In this document: positions 11,299-23,620 of the stretch, in pieces
Position numbering within the stretch: the first letter of the stretch is position 1
How the letters are laid out: each line of letters opens with the position of its first letter
Source: Favolaschia claudopus
Lineage: Eukaryota; Basidiomycota; Agaricomycetes; Agaricales; Mycenaceae
DNA length: 64,000 bases
Assembly (NCBI GenBank): GCA_037176885.1
Contig: JAWWNJ010000046.1
Span: 682,001 to 746,000, forward strand
Direction: 5' to 3'
Position numbers and translations under genes: made by a program
The notes under the pieces: model-generated
What the model was told of the DNA's origin: nothing
The model's database searches: none
Seen by the model: only the letters and a program-made list of their open reading frames with translations

Positions 11299-13025
11299 GA
11301 CTGAAGGAAACAAGGGAAGGGGGAGAAGCGAGGTGATGATTCTCGGGCGAACATGACAACACCTTTTATCAACGCGGAAAATAAAATAAAAAGGGGCGAC
11401 CTGTCGCGTTTTGGGAGTTTCTGATCACCGAGAAGCCTCGTGAAACGGCAACGGCAATCAATCGTGATTTTCGGTGATTTTCCAATACAATTCCGAAACT
11501 TCCTTCCGAACAGTCCAAGCAAAGTCTAAAGAGTCCGAGTCTGTCCGAGTTGCGAATTGCCTGGCGTTTCTGGACTCAACGAAAGGGTTCGAGGTGTTTG
11601 AGACCTTGTCGAAGTCATCTGGAGAAAAGAATTTTCCTCAGCAAAACAAACTGGAAGAGATACGTAGCGTGTCCTGGTATGCTCGTCGCGCGCCTGGCAT
11701 TGCTGTCATGTCGCGTTTACATTCGCTCTTGGCCTCGAGACCTTGGGAACGTTCGCGTATCAAGGTTTTCAGAATGAATTGATCGTAAAACGGGTCAATG
11801 TGCCCGTTCGGTACATTCCGAAGGTTGAGAAAGAATCTTGCCGAAGATAGAAACCGTTAATGCAGAGAAAACGCAGAGGGTTTGTTTCGAGAAAGCATGG
11901 CGGCTCAGGCACGAAGCCGCAGTGGTAAACACGGTAGGCGGGTAAGAAGCCCGCCATGCTTTCTTGACCATCCCGTCCCGCGTGCGTTGGCATCGTTACC
12001 ACTAGAGGATTTTCGTGATTCGAAACATTGCGGGGTTGAATTCAATCAGTCAGCAAATCTCGGACAGTCAAGACCTCAGACGGAACCACTCACAAGCGCT
12101 CACAGTTACGCGACACTTCCGGTTCCGCATTCTTTTGGCTCAAGCTTGTTCCAGCTTGTTCCCTTGTTCCGCTCGAGGCCTGGCGACTCATTGCTCCAGC
12201 TGATGAGTTGCGATGGCAGATCGGAATAGAACCACTACGGGCAGTGGGAGGGAAATCGAAAGCGGATCCGCGGCTGAATAGCGCTGAATATACGCGAAAT
12301 CGTAAACATAACGACGAGGGAACGTCATTTAGAAAACTGACTAACTTAGCTGACTTTGCTTGGCCTTGCACCATCCCACAGAGTCCAGACCAATCCGACT
12401 CGGCCTCGAGTAAAGTGAGCGAGAGCGTACTGTCTGGCCACCAATCAGGTTATGTTCATATTTCAAAGACAAAATCCTTGGTCCGAAGTGAAAGAGCTCC
12501 ATATCAGCTGCCAGAAAATGATAGTCATACTCACTGACATCGTCTTCGGAACGTTACATCTACTGGCTAGATTCTGAGTTCAGATTTCTGAATCGACGAT
12601 CCGCAGTCAGCACTGCGAAGACAAAGCGAAGGCAAAAGTGACTGTTAAATTGCATACCTGATTAGCACTGTCAATCGAGAAAATTTGAGACATCTGCAAA
12701 CGAATCAGGGAAAGCGAAGGTTGGTATCGTTGATGGATTCAAGACGGAAAACCAAGGAGATTTGAGACCGTGCAGATACATTTGAAAAGAATGGGCGATA
12801 CACTTGTCGTTCTGCATTCAACAATGCAGAAAGCTTTATATACTCAGGATATCCAGCTCTGGCCCGTCTGGTTTGTTGGAGGCGGTGAATCCCCAACCGC
12901 AGTACAGAGAGCACCGGGGCAGCTGACATTTCTGATAGATTTTCTTCCCGTCCACTGGCAACGAAAGCCGGCCGGTGAGTGATCACATAAAATACCTGAA
13001 GCCTCATTACGAACCTCGGAAATAC
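11299..13025. other. intergenic stretch, no supported gene
   Basis: No protein gene is supported over about 1.7 kb. Open frames on either strand (for example 11474-11782 plus, 12208-12537 plus, 12705-13007 minus) have no domains and no matching splice sites. No tRNA or clear repeat was found. Confidence 0.5.
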
Positions 13026-13423
13026 TCATTGTCTGTCCCTTCCTTCCAGCCCATCCATGAAACTCTCAAGCAAATCAGGGAATCTCCACACAGCTAACGC
13101 GCCAGAAGCGATGTAGCCGACACCCAAAATGAAGAAATGGACATAAAATCCAAACATCGCGATTCCCTTGAACGCAGCATATCCCCATCTTGCATTTTCA
13201 TGAGATGTTGACTCTTATAACTGGAGATTTCGCCACCAGAGGAGCCATACCGAGCTAGAGGAAACGAGATTTTGTAGATTGTGTAGAGACCGAGAACGGC
13301 AAGGAGTAGATTGCGGAAGACCATGTAGCGGTATGAGAGTGAGATTAGAGCGAGTAGAATGATGAACTGAGTCGTCAAACTGTATGAATGGAGGTACGGG
13401 AATGGAAGGAACGCGAAGGTCAT
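13026..13423 (-). CDS. small integral membrane protein, unknown function
   Basis: Reading on the minus strand from the ATG at 13423, the protein begins MTFAFLPFPYLHSYSL and has two hydrophobic helices (FIILLALISLSYRYMVF, NLLLAVLGLYTIYKISF). A second segment in another frame continues plausibly as RWGYAAFKGIAMFGFYVHFF, ILGVGYIASGALAVWRFPDL and ends EGRDRQ before the TGA at 13026-13028. The change of frame occurs at about 13195-13230, where only a 23-nt intron would fit, which is too short. This is either an indel or an unrecognised splice. About 130 residues with three to four membrane segments. I do not recognise the family. Confidence 0.5.
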
Positions 13424-14146
13424 GGTGGTCGTGTGCGGAAAATCAAAACGCACGTGAGATCGTCATCTATTTGGATAACAGGGCGATGGCTTTGCCCACA
13501 TCACCGTCTCGTGACTCTGAGTTGATGGCGGGCTTTTTTCCTCTCCACCGACACCTTGATCTGAGGTCGATGAACTCCGAGCGGAATGTTCCAGTTATTC
13601 CTTCGACGATTCTCTTGTGCATATGCAAGTACTACTTGCGTCTTTCCGTATCATTTGCTGGCATAAGTCACTCCAGCAATCGTGAACTTTCCGATGCCGC
13701 CCTTGCAGTATTTATACACTGTCGACGGTCGCGCGCAGTGTCCTGCGGCTGAGGATTGTGAGAGGTAGATTGTCTGACTACGCAGATATTCAGCAGAATT
13801 TCTGACATATATAGTTCTCAAATCAGGTAAAGGTTTCGCCGTCGATTCTTGGAATTTACTCCGCCTCATCTCGAGCCCCTCCAGCGAGTTCACGACACTC
13901 GGAATTGATTGACAACAACCCCTGATGCTTGAGCAACAGCCCACTCGCATTTCACCAATCCTCAAATGAAGCACCACCAACAATTACGACGAATTAGTAC
14001 AGGACATTATACGATTGGTACGATTATTATCGAGCTCGGCTCGAGGTGAGTAGCCCATCCCTCCTCTAAAACGGACGTTCAAAGCAGAAATTTCTAGCGT
14101 GGTCGATAAATCAATCATTCCAAATCATGAGATGCGAGAAACTTAC
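13424..14146. other. intergenic stretch, no supported gene
   Basis: No gene is supported. Two overlapping open frames of about 110-120 codons (13384-13752 plus, 13651-13983 minus) lack domains. Confidence 0.45.
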
Positions 14147-15022
14147 TCATTTCAGCTCGCGAAGAGTTTTCACCACCGTGTTCTCATTGTGATTCCACTC
14201 CCCTGTCCATCCTGTCTCCTTGCGCATCACCACTGGCGTGGAGTGACTCCCACTGCGACGCCTCTGGCTCATCGAGCGCCGTATCCCCTGTGGTAACCAT
14301 GCCCGATCCGATGCCGACTGCCGTGGAGAGATGACTTTGCTCGGAGCAGGACCAATCGGAGCAGTATGCAACGGGATACTCTCCTCAAGCGGCTCGAGCG
14401 CAATCCTCGCGAAACGAATCTCCTCCGCTGAGAACCTCGACTTCACCTCCTCGTCGGTAGCCTCGCTTCCGGTGTCCGAGTCGGCGCTGATGCGGGGACT
14501 GCATTGGTTGGGCGGGAAAACGAGCTCAGGCGGAATGTTCTCGCCAAGGGTGCGCGCGACCCGAGCCATCTTCTTGCGTCGCGCTGAAAGGAGGCCGTCG
14601 ACGCCACCATCGTCGCCGAATGTGACCGAGGTCGGCGATGGTAGGGGCTCCGACGTCGGACGTCCTCGCCAGCTGCTTTGCGACTCCGAGCGTCGACGCC
14701 CGGAGCGAATTGGGGCGGTGTTGATGCGCAGCAAGAAGGTGGGTCGTTGGGGAAAGTCGGGGGATGTGATGGGGACGAGGGCTGCGGGATTGTAGCTCGC
14801 TGGAGGCTCGCCATCAGCGAACGAGAGAACGGACGCGATCGAAGCACGGAAGTCGTGGCTGTTGATTGGCTCTAGAGGAGATTCGACAGTGCGCGGCGGC
14901 TCCTCAGCGTCGACAAGAAGGGGGGTGGTTCCAAGCAACGCAGTGAGTTTTCGTGTTGAACGCATGAGCCGAAGTCGCTGCGGCGCAGGGAGTGAATGCG
15001 TGGTAGGGGGGAGAGAGGACAT
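14147..15022 (-). CDS. Ser/Pro/Arg-rich protein of unknown function, intronless
   Basis: This is a single 291-codon open frame. The first third contains RKLTALLGTTPLLVDAEE, a block that looks conserved rather than low complexity; the middle is Ser-, Pro- and Arg-rich and probably disordered; an acidic patch (DSDTGSEATDEEVKSRFS) precedes a helix-like FSAEEIRFARIALEPLEE; the C-terminus (GWTGEWNHNENTVVKTLREL) looks ordered. There is no signal peptide or membrane helix, so it is probably cytosolic or nuclear. Strand bias of the codons supports this frame over the opposite-strand frames. The function is unknown. Confidence 0.75.
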   Translation of the reverse strand: MSSLPPTTHSLPAPQRLRLMRSTRKLTALLGTTPLLVDAEEPPRTVESPLEPINSHDFRASIASVLSFADGEPPASYNPAALVPITSPDFPQRPTFLLRINTAPIRSGRRRSESQSSWRGRPTSEPLPSPTSVTFGDDGGVDGLLSARRKKMARVARTLGENIPPELVFPPNQCSPRISADSDTGSEATDEEVKSRFSAEEIRFARIALEPLEESIPLHTAPIGPAPSKVISPRQSASDRAWLPQGIRRSMSQRRRSGSHSTPVVMRKETGWTGEWNHNENTVVKTLRELK

Positions 15023-17410
15023 TATCGTGAATAACGAGTGCGGGAATCGACCAATCAGTTATCGTCGTAAACAGCAGTGGTGGTCGTTAAAGGTGGTGGG
15101 AGGTGGGAAAGAGAGAGAGAGAGAGGAAGGGTGTCAAAGCGCAGTAACTATGATCGGTGAGTGGCACTGTTTATATGACTTGAAATCCGTTGGAAATTCT
15201 TGAAACAGATGTGAAATAGCAACGGTTCCTGCACCCTCGTTGTTCCTGAATCTAATTGCTATGTCTCGAAGATACTTAGAGCCCGAGTCTTTTCGAGTCC
15301 CTTGAATCCCTAGTCTCTGTCAAACTCTGCATTCAAGTCGTCCACCCATATTTAAGCTCACCGCTATGACTACAACAGCACTGCATAGCGTCAAAAACGC
15401 CGAAATGTCGCCCCATTGGCTCCGCAGTGCATTTCCAATTTTACGAACGGAAGCAGATCACTAGCGACAGGATTCGGAAGGAGGGTGCGTTGTCGACCTT
15501 CGCCAATTAAAACATATAATAGACCGATCCAATGGACAGAAATATGTGATTCGTGATCAAGCGGAAATCTGAATAGCCTGAGACGCAACTCAAAGCCCGA
15601 GCGCTTCCAAGATTGGCAAGATGGAGGTCAAATTGGGTTGTAAGTACTCGAACACATCCCTCTGTAGCTCAAGCTTTCCAGCAAGCCCCAAACATGTTCT
15701 CCAAGCTCTCCGCCGTCTCAATGCGGTCCTGTGGTGCGAGGTGAGTAAATAATGTCCATAATGGGGAGTTCCGGAATTAGTGCTACTCACTCATGGCAAT
15801 AGCTCAGCCAAACCCCGGCGATTTTGGTCTGCGGTCGAGGGTGTTTCGATCGATGACCCCACCTCACCGCAGATGCGGCGGCCACGTCGACGCTCGGTCG
15901 GTCGAGTTGTGTGCCGACGAGGGTCTGCGAAGAGTTGTCAACACGCGAAGTTTTCGAGACACAACCTGATTGACCTTTGTGGCCTCCAAGGAACGGGGTG
16001 AGTTTGTGCGACCTATTCCACTCCTTTATATATCCACCCAAGGTCGTCAAATATATAAATCACGGCTTGGTTTGCCGAGTTAAAAACGCCATACCTCGGT
16101 ATCATTATTAGGAGGCTGTGGGTATTTCCTGGCGCACTTCTGACACGGATCCTACCCATTTAATGAAAAGAACTGCGTTCAACTCCCGCCCGTCTTGCAA
16201 CCGTCACAATCCAAGTCGGGAATCCAAGTCTCGGGCCAATTCTTTCCTTGTCGGGGTGGTCTGTGTGCTCATGCCGGAATTTCTGCCGTGTAGAATCCCA
16301 TGTCTTCGACGCCAGGACTACCAACATTCCTTCACCTCAGACGTGCGTATTGGTTCTTTGACGTGGTTTCTTGACAAAAGGTGAGATGTAAATTGGCCGA
16401 GACTTTGCCCAAGCACATCCAGTACCCAGCAAAGCACGACGCATTCAACCGTCCGTTGCAAATTTCTCCGCGCCGGTCCTGTTTAATATCTACTTTTTCG
16501 GATCCCGCAGATTGCCAACGACTAGATGTGTTATCGGCACCACCGCGTGAGAGAGAGAACCCTTCGATTCAACAGGTATTCGCCGACGACCGGAATTTTC
16601 AGCGTTGAAGGTTGGCGCAGAAGAAACTTCGTTGATTTCACATTTGTTTTGTACGTTTTTAATCTTCTTTGAGGTGAAGGATTGAGAAGGATACGTTCCC
16701 GGCGGCCAAATAGCAAAACTTCTGGTATCGAAAGTGTGTCCGTTTATCCAGTGCAGGAGGAATGAGTAGCAAATTGAACGCGGCACGAATTCTTTTTGCT
16801 TTTTCCACCACCGTGTGCAGTAGTAAAAACATTCATCCTCAATCGATCCATGGATCATCTTCCATAATCAGCTGGACAGCAAAACATCAGTGACAGCACA
16901 GGTAGGCAGCGAGCAGACGAGTCCCTGCACCTGGGCCGGTGGTAGCTCAGAGGAGAATATTCTCGATTCAAGGGTCACACTCCAAGAAGCCTTATATGTA
17001 CGATCCAGGCACCACCAACGTCAATAGGAACGAGAGTGGGTGCCATTTGATATTTTGTTTTTGTCACCGTCGACTCACTTCAGCTTTGACAGGTCGTGCT
17101 GGCAAATTCTGTGTACCCAATCATATGGCAGCGTTGGATGTTCCGGCGTCCCGCCGCGGCATACAACGGACGACTTGAAGCACGCGCTATTATTACAACC
17201 TCATTCTTGTTTTTCTTTTGTTTCAAAACCGTTATTCAAAGCCAATTCGTGAAATTTAGACAAAGATGGGATTATTCGTGACATTTAACACGAACAAGAA
17301 CCCTACAGAGAAGGTAGTACAGTAATCAGCAATAATCCACAAGCAATCCTTAAATGCGAGACAAATTTCCTTCCAACGCTTCTCCTCCGACTACAACTTC
17401 GTTGAGGCGC
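15023..17410. other. gene-poor stretch with one hydrophobin relic
   Basis: Apart from the hydrophobin relic at 15.65 kb I see no gene over 2.4 kb. A (GA)n run lies at 15110-15125. Open frames such as 16118-16384 plus and 16490-16858 minus are unsupported. Confidence 0.5.
15640..15760 (+). pseudogene. decayed hydrophobin relic (leader and signal peptide only)
   Basis: The sequence around the ATG at 15694 matches the other hydrophobin genes: an ACTCGAACACATCCCTCTGT leader, an AAGCTTTCCA tract, then MFSKLSAVS. After about nine codons the match ends and no mature hydrophobin domain follows, neither the QCC block nor SPIT. It is the 5' stump of a fifth family member, or a promoter-plus-signal fragment copied here. 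Confidence 0.7.
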
Positions 17411-17858
17411 TTAGAGAGTGATGGGGAGGCAGTTGATGGCAATGAGGCCACCCCACTCCTTCTCGGGCGCATCGCAGGTGACGGTGGTGCTTCCGCTGTT
17501 CAAATTCGTGAGTTAGATCTTCTAAATAGCCGACGAGAGAAAAAGGTGTTACCAGTTGTTCCCGACGACGGTGATGGGCGAGCAGCTCAAGCCAATGGGG
17601 ACGTTGAGCCCGCTGAGGTCGATCCCGACAAGGGCCGCAACGAGCGACGCGACGGAGCTAGTCGAAGAGACGACACTGCTGCAGCACTGGGTGGAGGTCG
17701 GGGGAGTGACCGGGGGGGTGTTGGTGGGGATGGCGGCAGCAAGGGTCTACGATGATGAAAAAAGAAAGTTAGTTGAATGTTGAACACTGTCAGTTATTGC
17801 GGAGAACGCGACCCACAATGAGGGCCATGGTTGCGAGAACAGAGATCTTGGAGAACAT
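17411..17858 (-). CDS. hydrophobin-like protein, copy 2 (six-cysteine form)
   Basis: This has the same architecture as copy 1 on the same strand. The signal peptide is MFSKISVLATMALI / TLAAA, followed by a short linker (IPTNTPPVTPPTS), then TQCCSSVVSSTSSVASLV, GIDLSGLNVPIGLSCSPITV, VGNN / CGSTTVTCDAP, EKEWGGLIAINCLPITL. The intron that splits the EWG-GLIA junction in copies 1, 3 and 4 is absent here, so the last two exons are fused. Six Cys are seen, and C1 and one of C6-C7 are again missing. The stop TAA is at 17411-17413. Secreted, probably cell-wall or aerial-surface coat. Confidence 0.9.
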
Positions 17859-20051
17859 CTTTGCTTGGAGGAGAGCTTGAACTACAGAGAGGATGTGTTC
17901 GAGTGAGGTTTGAGGAAATACAGCCTGGCCTTTATACCTTTCGAAATGGTCGCTTCAATAACAATTCCTAACTGAGAAAGTATGAAGCCTGCGAATCATT
18001 ACAAGGTACGAAATATCGAAGTGGAGCTCCTTGACAGCGTTCAAAACAACAGCCTTGGTATGTCGAGAGAATCTCACCTTCGGCGAGAGAGAAGGCGCTC
18101 TTGAGTGTCAGCGTGGAAGCCATCTGTGGAGCGGAGGTGATGAATGAAGCACAACATTCCATGCTTCCGTCTCACGCTTGGACCATGAGTCCGAAACACG
18201 AGTTCAACAACAGCTGTGGTCGACATAAGCATCGGCGAAGAATGTCACTGGTTCCTATAAAAGTCCCGCGGTCGGAACCAGCGTCATAAATGCTTCAAAA
18301 TAGCATTGTATGTCGGCGAAAGAGCGCGGTTGAACCAGGACCAAATTGAGATGCCAGACATGTGGCAGAAGCCTTCACGTTGATTGATAAACTGGAATCA
18401 CGAAAAGGGACGGGTGTCAGTCATATTCAAATTCAACGAAAGGCGCCAAGCGAGGTCACTATTCGTTCAAAGTCGTCAGCGGCGCTCAGATCAAACAGTG
18501 GCGGCACACCGATTCAAACGGGTAGAGACTGTAGGAGACTGTCGAGATCAGAAATGCGCTGGACATAAGTCGGTTGCCGCGGAGGAGTTGCACACCTCGG
18601 GCCTCGTGTCGTCCTAAACAGTGCTACACTTCAGAAGAAACATATTCTCTCAATGGAAAATAAGTACAGACCTTCATGAAATTCAATAATCACTCCAGAT
18701 TGGGCGGTCAAGCACAGGTTCAAGGTGGCTTTCGACAAGTTTAGAGCGTCACAGACTGCGTGCTTGTCTCCAAGGAGCAGTTGTTAGAAGAATAGCAAGG
18801 AAGAATCAAGGCATCATTGAAAGATTCAGCGGGCTAAGTATGTATCCTTGTCCGAGTCTTTTCGGAGTGCCACTGCATTTCGGGATGCAGCGAAATTTGT
18901 GACAATAAATGGCTTCATAAGGCGCGAACTCAGGCATTGTGAGTTCCTTCCTGGAGACTTCATAGATCCGTGTCGGCCAGAACTGTGCGACGGTGGTGGT
19001 CGTAAATGACAGAGAAATTTTACGTCCGTTCGGAATCCACCGCCGAAATCAATCTCGCTTCGTTCGGACGACTTACTCCGATGATGCAGTACTTCTCTTG
19101 CCTTCCTCTGCGTTACCCAAGCGTCACCATCCAAGACTCTAGAGCGCACTTGTTCCCCGTCGATTCGATATCTCGAGTTTATATCGCAAAGAGCCGAATA
19201 TGCAAGGACTCTATTTGATAGGCTTTGTGGACACATACACACATTCGACCGTCGTGGTCTCTTCAAGCCTGCCCTGAGGCGTTTGGAGCTTCCCACCTCA
19301 AGCCAAGCTTTCTGTTAAAATTCCTCTCGACCCTGCACCATTTTGAAGTTCCAAAGCTCCGGGTGCCACCGCTCATATCTTCTGCACGATCGACAGGAAT
19401 TTTCTTGGCTGCCTGAATTCAGCTGAGCCCATGAGGAAAGAAAGATCATCGCGGACTACCTGATGGCTTTGTTCTTCCTGTCGCGGGTAGGACTTGTGCG
19501 CTGCCAGGTACCGGTGACGTAGAGAGAGAGTCTCTTGACATCGGTACCACTCTCTACGACCACCGCTCTGTCTCCGTCGGACAGTTCTGAGGTCATTGGT
19601 ATGTCTTGTTCCATTCAAAACAAGGCTCAAAAGAACAAGTCGATGACGTCCAGGATCTCCAGGTTGTCTCCAGGTCGGTCACAAACTCGTTTCAATCACT
19701 GTCTTTCTGCTATTTCACCGGATGTGTAGTTTCCTTCTCACGAGAACAAGGCATCGATTTCTTCAATGAAAACCGACATGATCATCAACATTGGACAGGC
19801 TCCACCTTTCGCGGTTCCGACGACCGACATGAGAAATCAAAGACAGAGAATCAATTCATTCACGCAACATTCGTCCCTCCTTCATTCCCCCGCGCTCCAC
19901 CCCTTCTGTTCGTCCCTGCCAATGCACGATAACTTATCGCTTTGCGACCTGGGAAATCCTACCGCCCGTCCACGATAAATACCATGCCGCCTGGATCTCG
20001 GTATCCCACTCGAACACACTCCTCTGTAGTTCAAGCTTTTTCTCAACCAAC
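17859..20051. other. gene-poor stretch between hydrophobin copies 2 and 3
   Basis: Upstream regions of two divergent hydrophobin genes with 2.2 kb between them. TATAAA on the minus strand at 17931-17936 is 73 nt before the copy 2 ATG; an ATAAATA at 19976-19982 is about 75 nt before the copy 3 ATG. A 156-codon minus frame (18826-19296) shows no domain. No other gene is supported. Confidence 0.5.
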
Positions 20052-20516
20052 ATGTTCTCCAAGCTCTCCGTCGTTGTCACCTCGGTGCTCACCGTAAGCA
20101 CTCACCAGCCCTTATGATGACTCGCAATTAATGATGCTGCTTGACAGACCCTTGCTGCCGCCACCACCATCCCGGTGACCCCGCCCAACTCCGACCAATG
20201 CTGCCAGAGCGTCGTCGATTCCAGCAGCACTGCCGCCGGTCTGGTCCTTGGCCCCCTTGGCATCGACCTCGGTGATATCACCGTCCCCGTTGGACTCAGC
20301 TGCTCTCCCATTACCGTCCTCGGGAACAACTGGTACAATTTTCTTTCCGTATTTCGATATGGTCTGACCTCCTTCTCAGTGGTGGTGTTACGACTCGCTG
20401 TGATGCGCCGGAGATTGAGTGGGGTGAGGAATTAATTGCTGGCTTGCTGCGCTGGCTCATTCTTGTTCCTTTGAGGCGGTCTCATTGCCATCAACTGCAT
20501 TCCCATTACACTTTGA
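20052..20516 (+). CDS. hydrophobin-like protein, copy 3 (six-cysteine form)
   Basis: Four exons on the plus strand. The signal peptide is MFSKLSVVVTSVLT / TLAAA, then ATTIPVTPPNSDQCC, QSVVDSSSTAAGLV, LGIDLGDITVPVGLSCSPIT, VLGNN / CGGVTTRCDAPEIEW / GGLIAINCIPITL. The stop TGA is at 20514-20516. This is the most diverged of the four copies: short linker, LGPLGIDLGDI in the amphipathic loop, and TTRCD instead of VTCD. The six-Cys pattern is kept, so the loss of C1 and of one of C6-C7 is older than the duplications. It is transcribed away from copy 2. Confidence 0.9.
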
Positions 20517-23500
20517 GCAGGGATTTAGTGAACGGCGTTAGTTGGATGTCTCAGAGTCGATCGTGCTTTCTACTGTTGAACTGTTCTTGCTTGTCCTGTA
20601 TCTCGAGGCTGTCTGTAATAATTCACACTGCGACGATATCTCGTTCGATTGTCCTATGATTTGTGAAAGCCCGTTCCTTCTGCAAAGATTTCTTGGAAAT
20701 GTCTGTCTGATCTTGAAGTTGTCGGCCGAAACAGTTTCGAATGTCCGGCCGACGGCGGATCAAACCGCTACCTTGTTTTAGCCCCCGTACGCTCGTCTTT
20801 CCTCCTCTCCACCTCCTTCAAACGTTGCATCGTTTCTCAACGATCTCAAGTCTTCTTCAGTCTACATATTTCTCCTTTCCAGTGTGCCCGCATACCTGAC
20901 TGGGGCGCGGCACTCGGAGACTCTGATCTCGAACTTGTCACCAAACCGTCGTACGACGCGGTATTCCGTACGACATTCGAATTCTCGTCAAGAAGGCGAC
21001 GGACTCTGAAATAACTCCTTCCGATGTTCTCTGAAGTCACTCACTTTGTCATGAGCAATACGTACCCGGCGGGGAACACGAACGTCGAACTGTAATTTCT
21101 CAAGGATTCTTTCAAGAACATCATCTTACTCAGTTAGACGCCGCTCTCCCTGCGCTCGCCTCATAGTCTCATCGAAGAAAAACCGCGTCGTAACTCACCG
21201 TTGGATGACGTAGGTCAAGACTCAAAGGTCTTTTATTGTGCTTTCGGGAGCGCTGGTACGTATCACATCAGAGTATGTCCGGTATATGTCAACGAATTCG
21301 TTTCATCCAGGGTTGAAAACGCCGTCTTTCGCCCGCAATTTCCGGAACATAACCGCCTACCCTCGTTAGCCCGCCTCGATGCCTTCCAATCAATGGTCTG
21401 GCCTCGCAACTTGGAAGCTGGGCTGGAGTGTCCTTGAACCCTCTGTTTCATGTCGAATTTTGAGGGAAGTCCAGCGTGTTGCTCTCGCCGAGTTCCTGTG
21501 TTCACACAGACTCAACGTGAGAATACATCATGCGGTGTCTTGTCGCATCCATCATGTTCAAATTTAATGGAACTCGTCACTAGGAAGCTCCGACTGCGTC
21601 GGAAGGCACCTTGCTTGCTCGAAGGATTGATTTTGTACACGTCTGCATACATCAGCGAATTTTGTCGAATAAACTGTTGAAAACTGCGAGGAGCTCTGGA
21701 TATACAGTAGTGACTTGTTGTTACTGTAATATCGATGGATGGTGGTATGAGATTTGAATGAGAGGCGACAATAAAGTGAGACAGAGAGATAGTCAGACAA
21801 TGGTACAAGTTACACTGCTTAAAGCCGGCACTCTACGGAGTAGTACACGAAAAAAGAAGTCGACCTGGTAAATTCGGCATCGTATTCTAAAGTGATCTAC
21901 GTCGAGGGCGGGGCAAGTAAGCAGATAGGCTAAATCATAGATAATGAATGAAAAGGAAGTCATATCGAGACCCGTGCATCTTCTGGATCTCAGAAACCGC
22001 AAGAGGCGTCGAGGAGCCACGCGCTGCTTGTCCTTCATGGCTCATACCGAGGAGCCGACAATGAGATCCAAGTAAAATTCCCTCGCGGAAAAAACAGCGG
22101 GAAAGGGGAATCTGCTTCGTCCATGGAATCCACTCGGACGGAAGACTTGCCTTAGGGCATTGGTTCCGTCTCGGTATCTCATGTCTCAAGTTGCGGGACG
22201 AGCGTGTCTGGCACAAGCACTTAATGAAAAGCAATATGGCGTCAAGAGTTCTGCCAGTCGAAGGAAGGCTCTGTGGATTCAACTATACCGATGAACAGCT
22301 CGATAGTACTCCATATCAATGTCCGCCTGGCTGCGAGATTGAGGCATGGAGTATCAAGTTGCCGTCTCGCATCAGGTAAGGGTTAGTACTCCGTTCAGAA
22401 AGGTGTTGAACACCGGACACATAGCCTAAGGATAGCTAAGGATTCGGGGCTTTCGTGGCGGAGAGCCGCGTGGAAGGAACTGTCCGTTATTGAGGCTTGG
22501 GGTGCCAGACTGCTTGAACTGTGTGACAGCCTCCAGCGGGGCGCTAATTGTTGCCTGAAGAGGAGACGGTCTTGGATTCAAAGGGTTGGCAGGTGAGGTG
22601 AGATGGTTTTTACAGCGAGCGGCAACACTCACATGTTCATAAGAACCTGTAAGATTTTCTGGCGAAGATGATCGGCTCATCGTCGTATTAACATTTGCAA
22701 AGCGTGGTGTTTCATCTCTTTGGCTCAGCGCGGTAGGCCAAAGATGCCTGGGATTGTTGCGAATGGGTGTTCGGTAACTCGGAGGCCAAAAGTAAAGTTG
22801 TTGTAGGGAAAGCAGTCTGGGTTGGTGTCGCGTCAGTACCAGTCTTGTTCCTCTTAATCATGGTGATGACACGGTCCGGGTCTGTGTCACGGTGTGGCGG
22901 CTTCGTTACAAAGGTTCGTGCACCTTCAAAGTTCAGGGTGGTCGAAAACTACTAAGTTACTCAAGTTACAGCACTGAATGCCAGTGAATGGTGATGAATT
23001 GACAAGATGCCCAAACGATGCGTCGTCGATGCCAGTAGAGCGACCAGATGCAGCTAAGTACTGGATAGGGGGTTTTCCTGTGCTTTGAGAGGGACGCACG
23101 CGGCGGGCTTTCTAGAGCTTTGAGATTTTGGAGAACCGTGCCTGCAGTGCTGCCTAGTGCTGCTAACTTGAAAGACTCTCGGACTCGGAGCCACTGCAGT
23201 GGCAGTGCAGAGATCATAGTTGGATTAATATTAGTTTTCGGACTTCGAGCTCCGATTCGGACGATCGAGAAAGCTGTGATCGGGAAGAACCGGGCATCAA
23301 TAAGTTACATCCGATGTGCTGCTTAGCTAATTATGAGGGTGGAGAGACCTTGACAAGCAAGGTAACTGAAATCAATGCGCTGGCGAAACTTGATCTCAAC
23401 CTACACCTTCTCCCGGCATTTCTGTCTTTCTGATAAATTTCACACGTCAAGATGCTCCACAAGTACGCAATGCATAAAAAAACGCTGTCTCTGTGGCGGG

Positions 23501-23535
23501 AGGATGTATGAGACGCGGCGGACACACACATCTGA

Positions 23536-23620
23536 GATGCGGCACACCGCGTTCACATGCGGCACATGTGCCGAAAGTGCTGCAAGTACGGCACTCCTGC
23601 TGATTTTGGAAGTGTGCCGA
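23536..23620. repeat. cluster of ATGCGGCAC / GTGCCGA words
   Basis: ATGCGGCAC occurs twice and GTGCCGA twice within 85 nt, partly as an inverted pair (CATGCGGCACATGTGCCGAA). They match, in inverse orientation, the 20-bp tandem array at 25.7 kb. Confidence 0.6.

Noticed and set aside
16940..17010. GGTGGTAGCTCAGAGG, like a tRNA A box
   Set aside because: No B box or acceptor pairing is found downstream at the right distance.
18826..19296. 156-codon minus-strand open frame
   Set aside because: Random-looking composition rich in Arg and Ser, no signal peptide or domain, isolated in gene-poor DNA.
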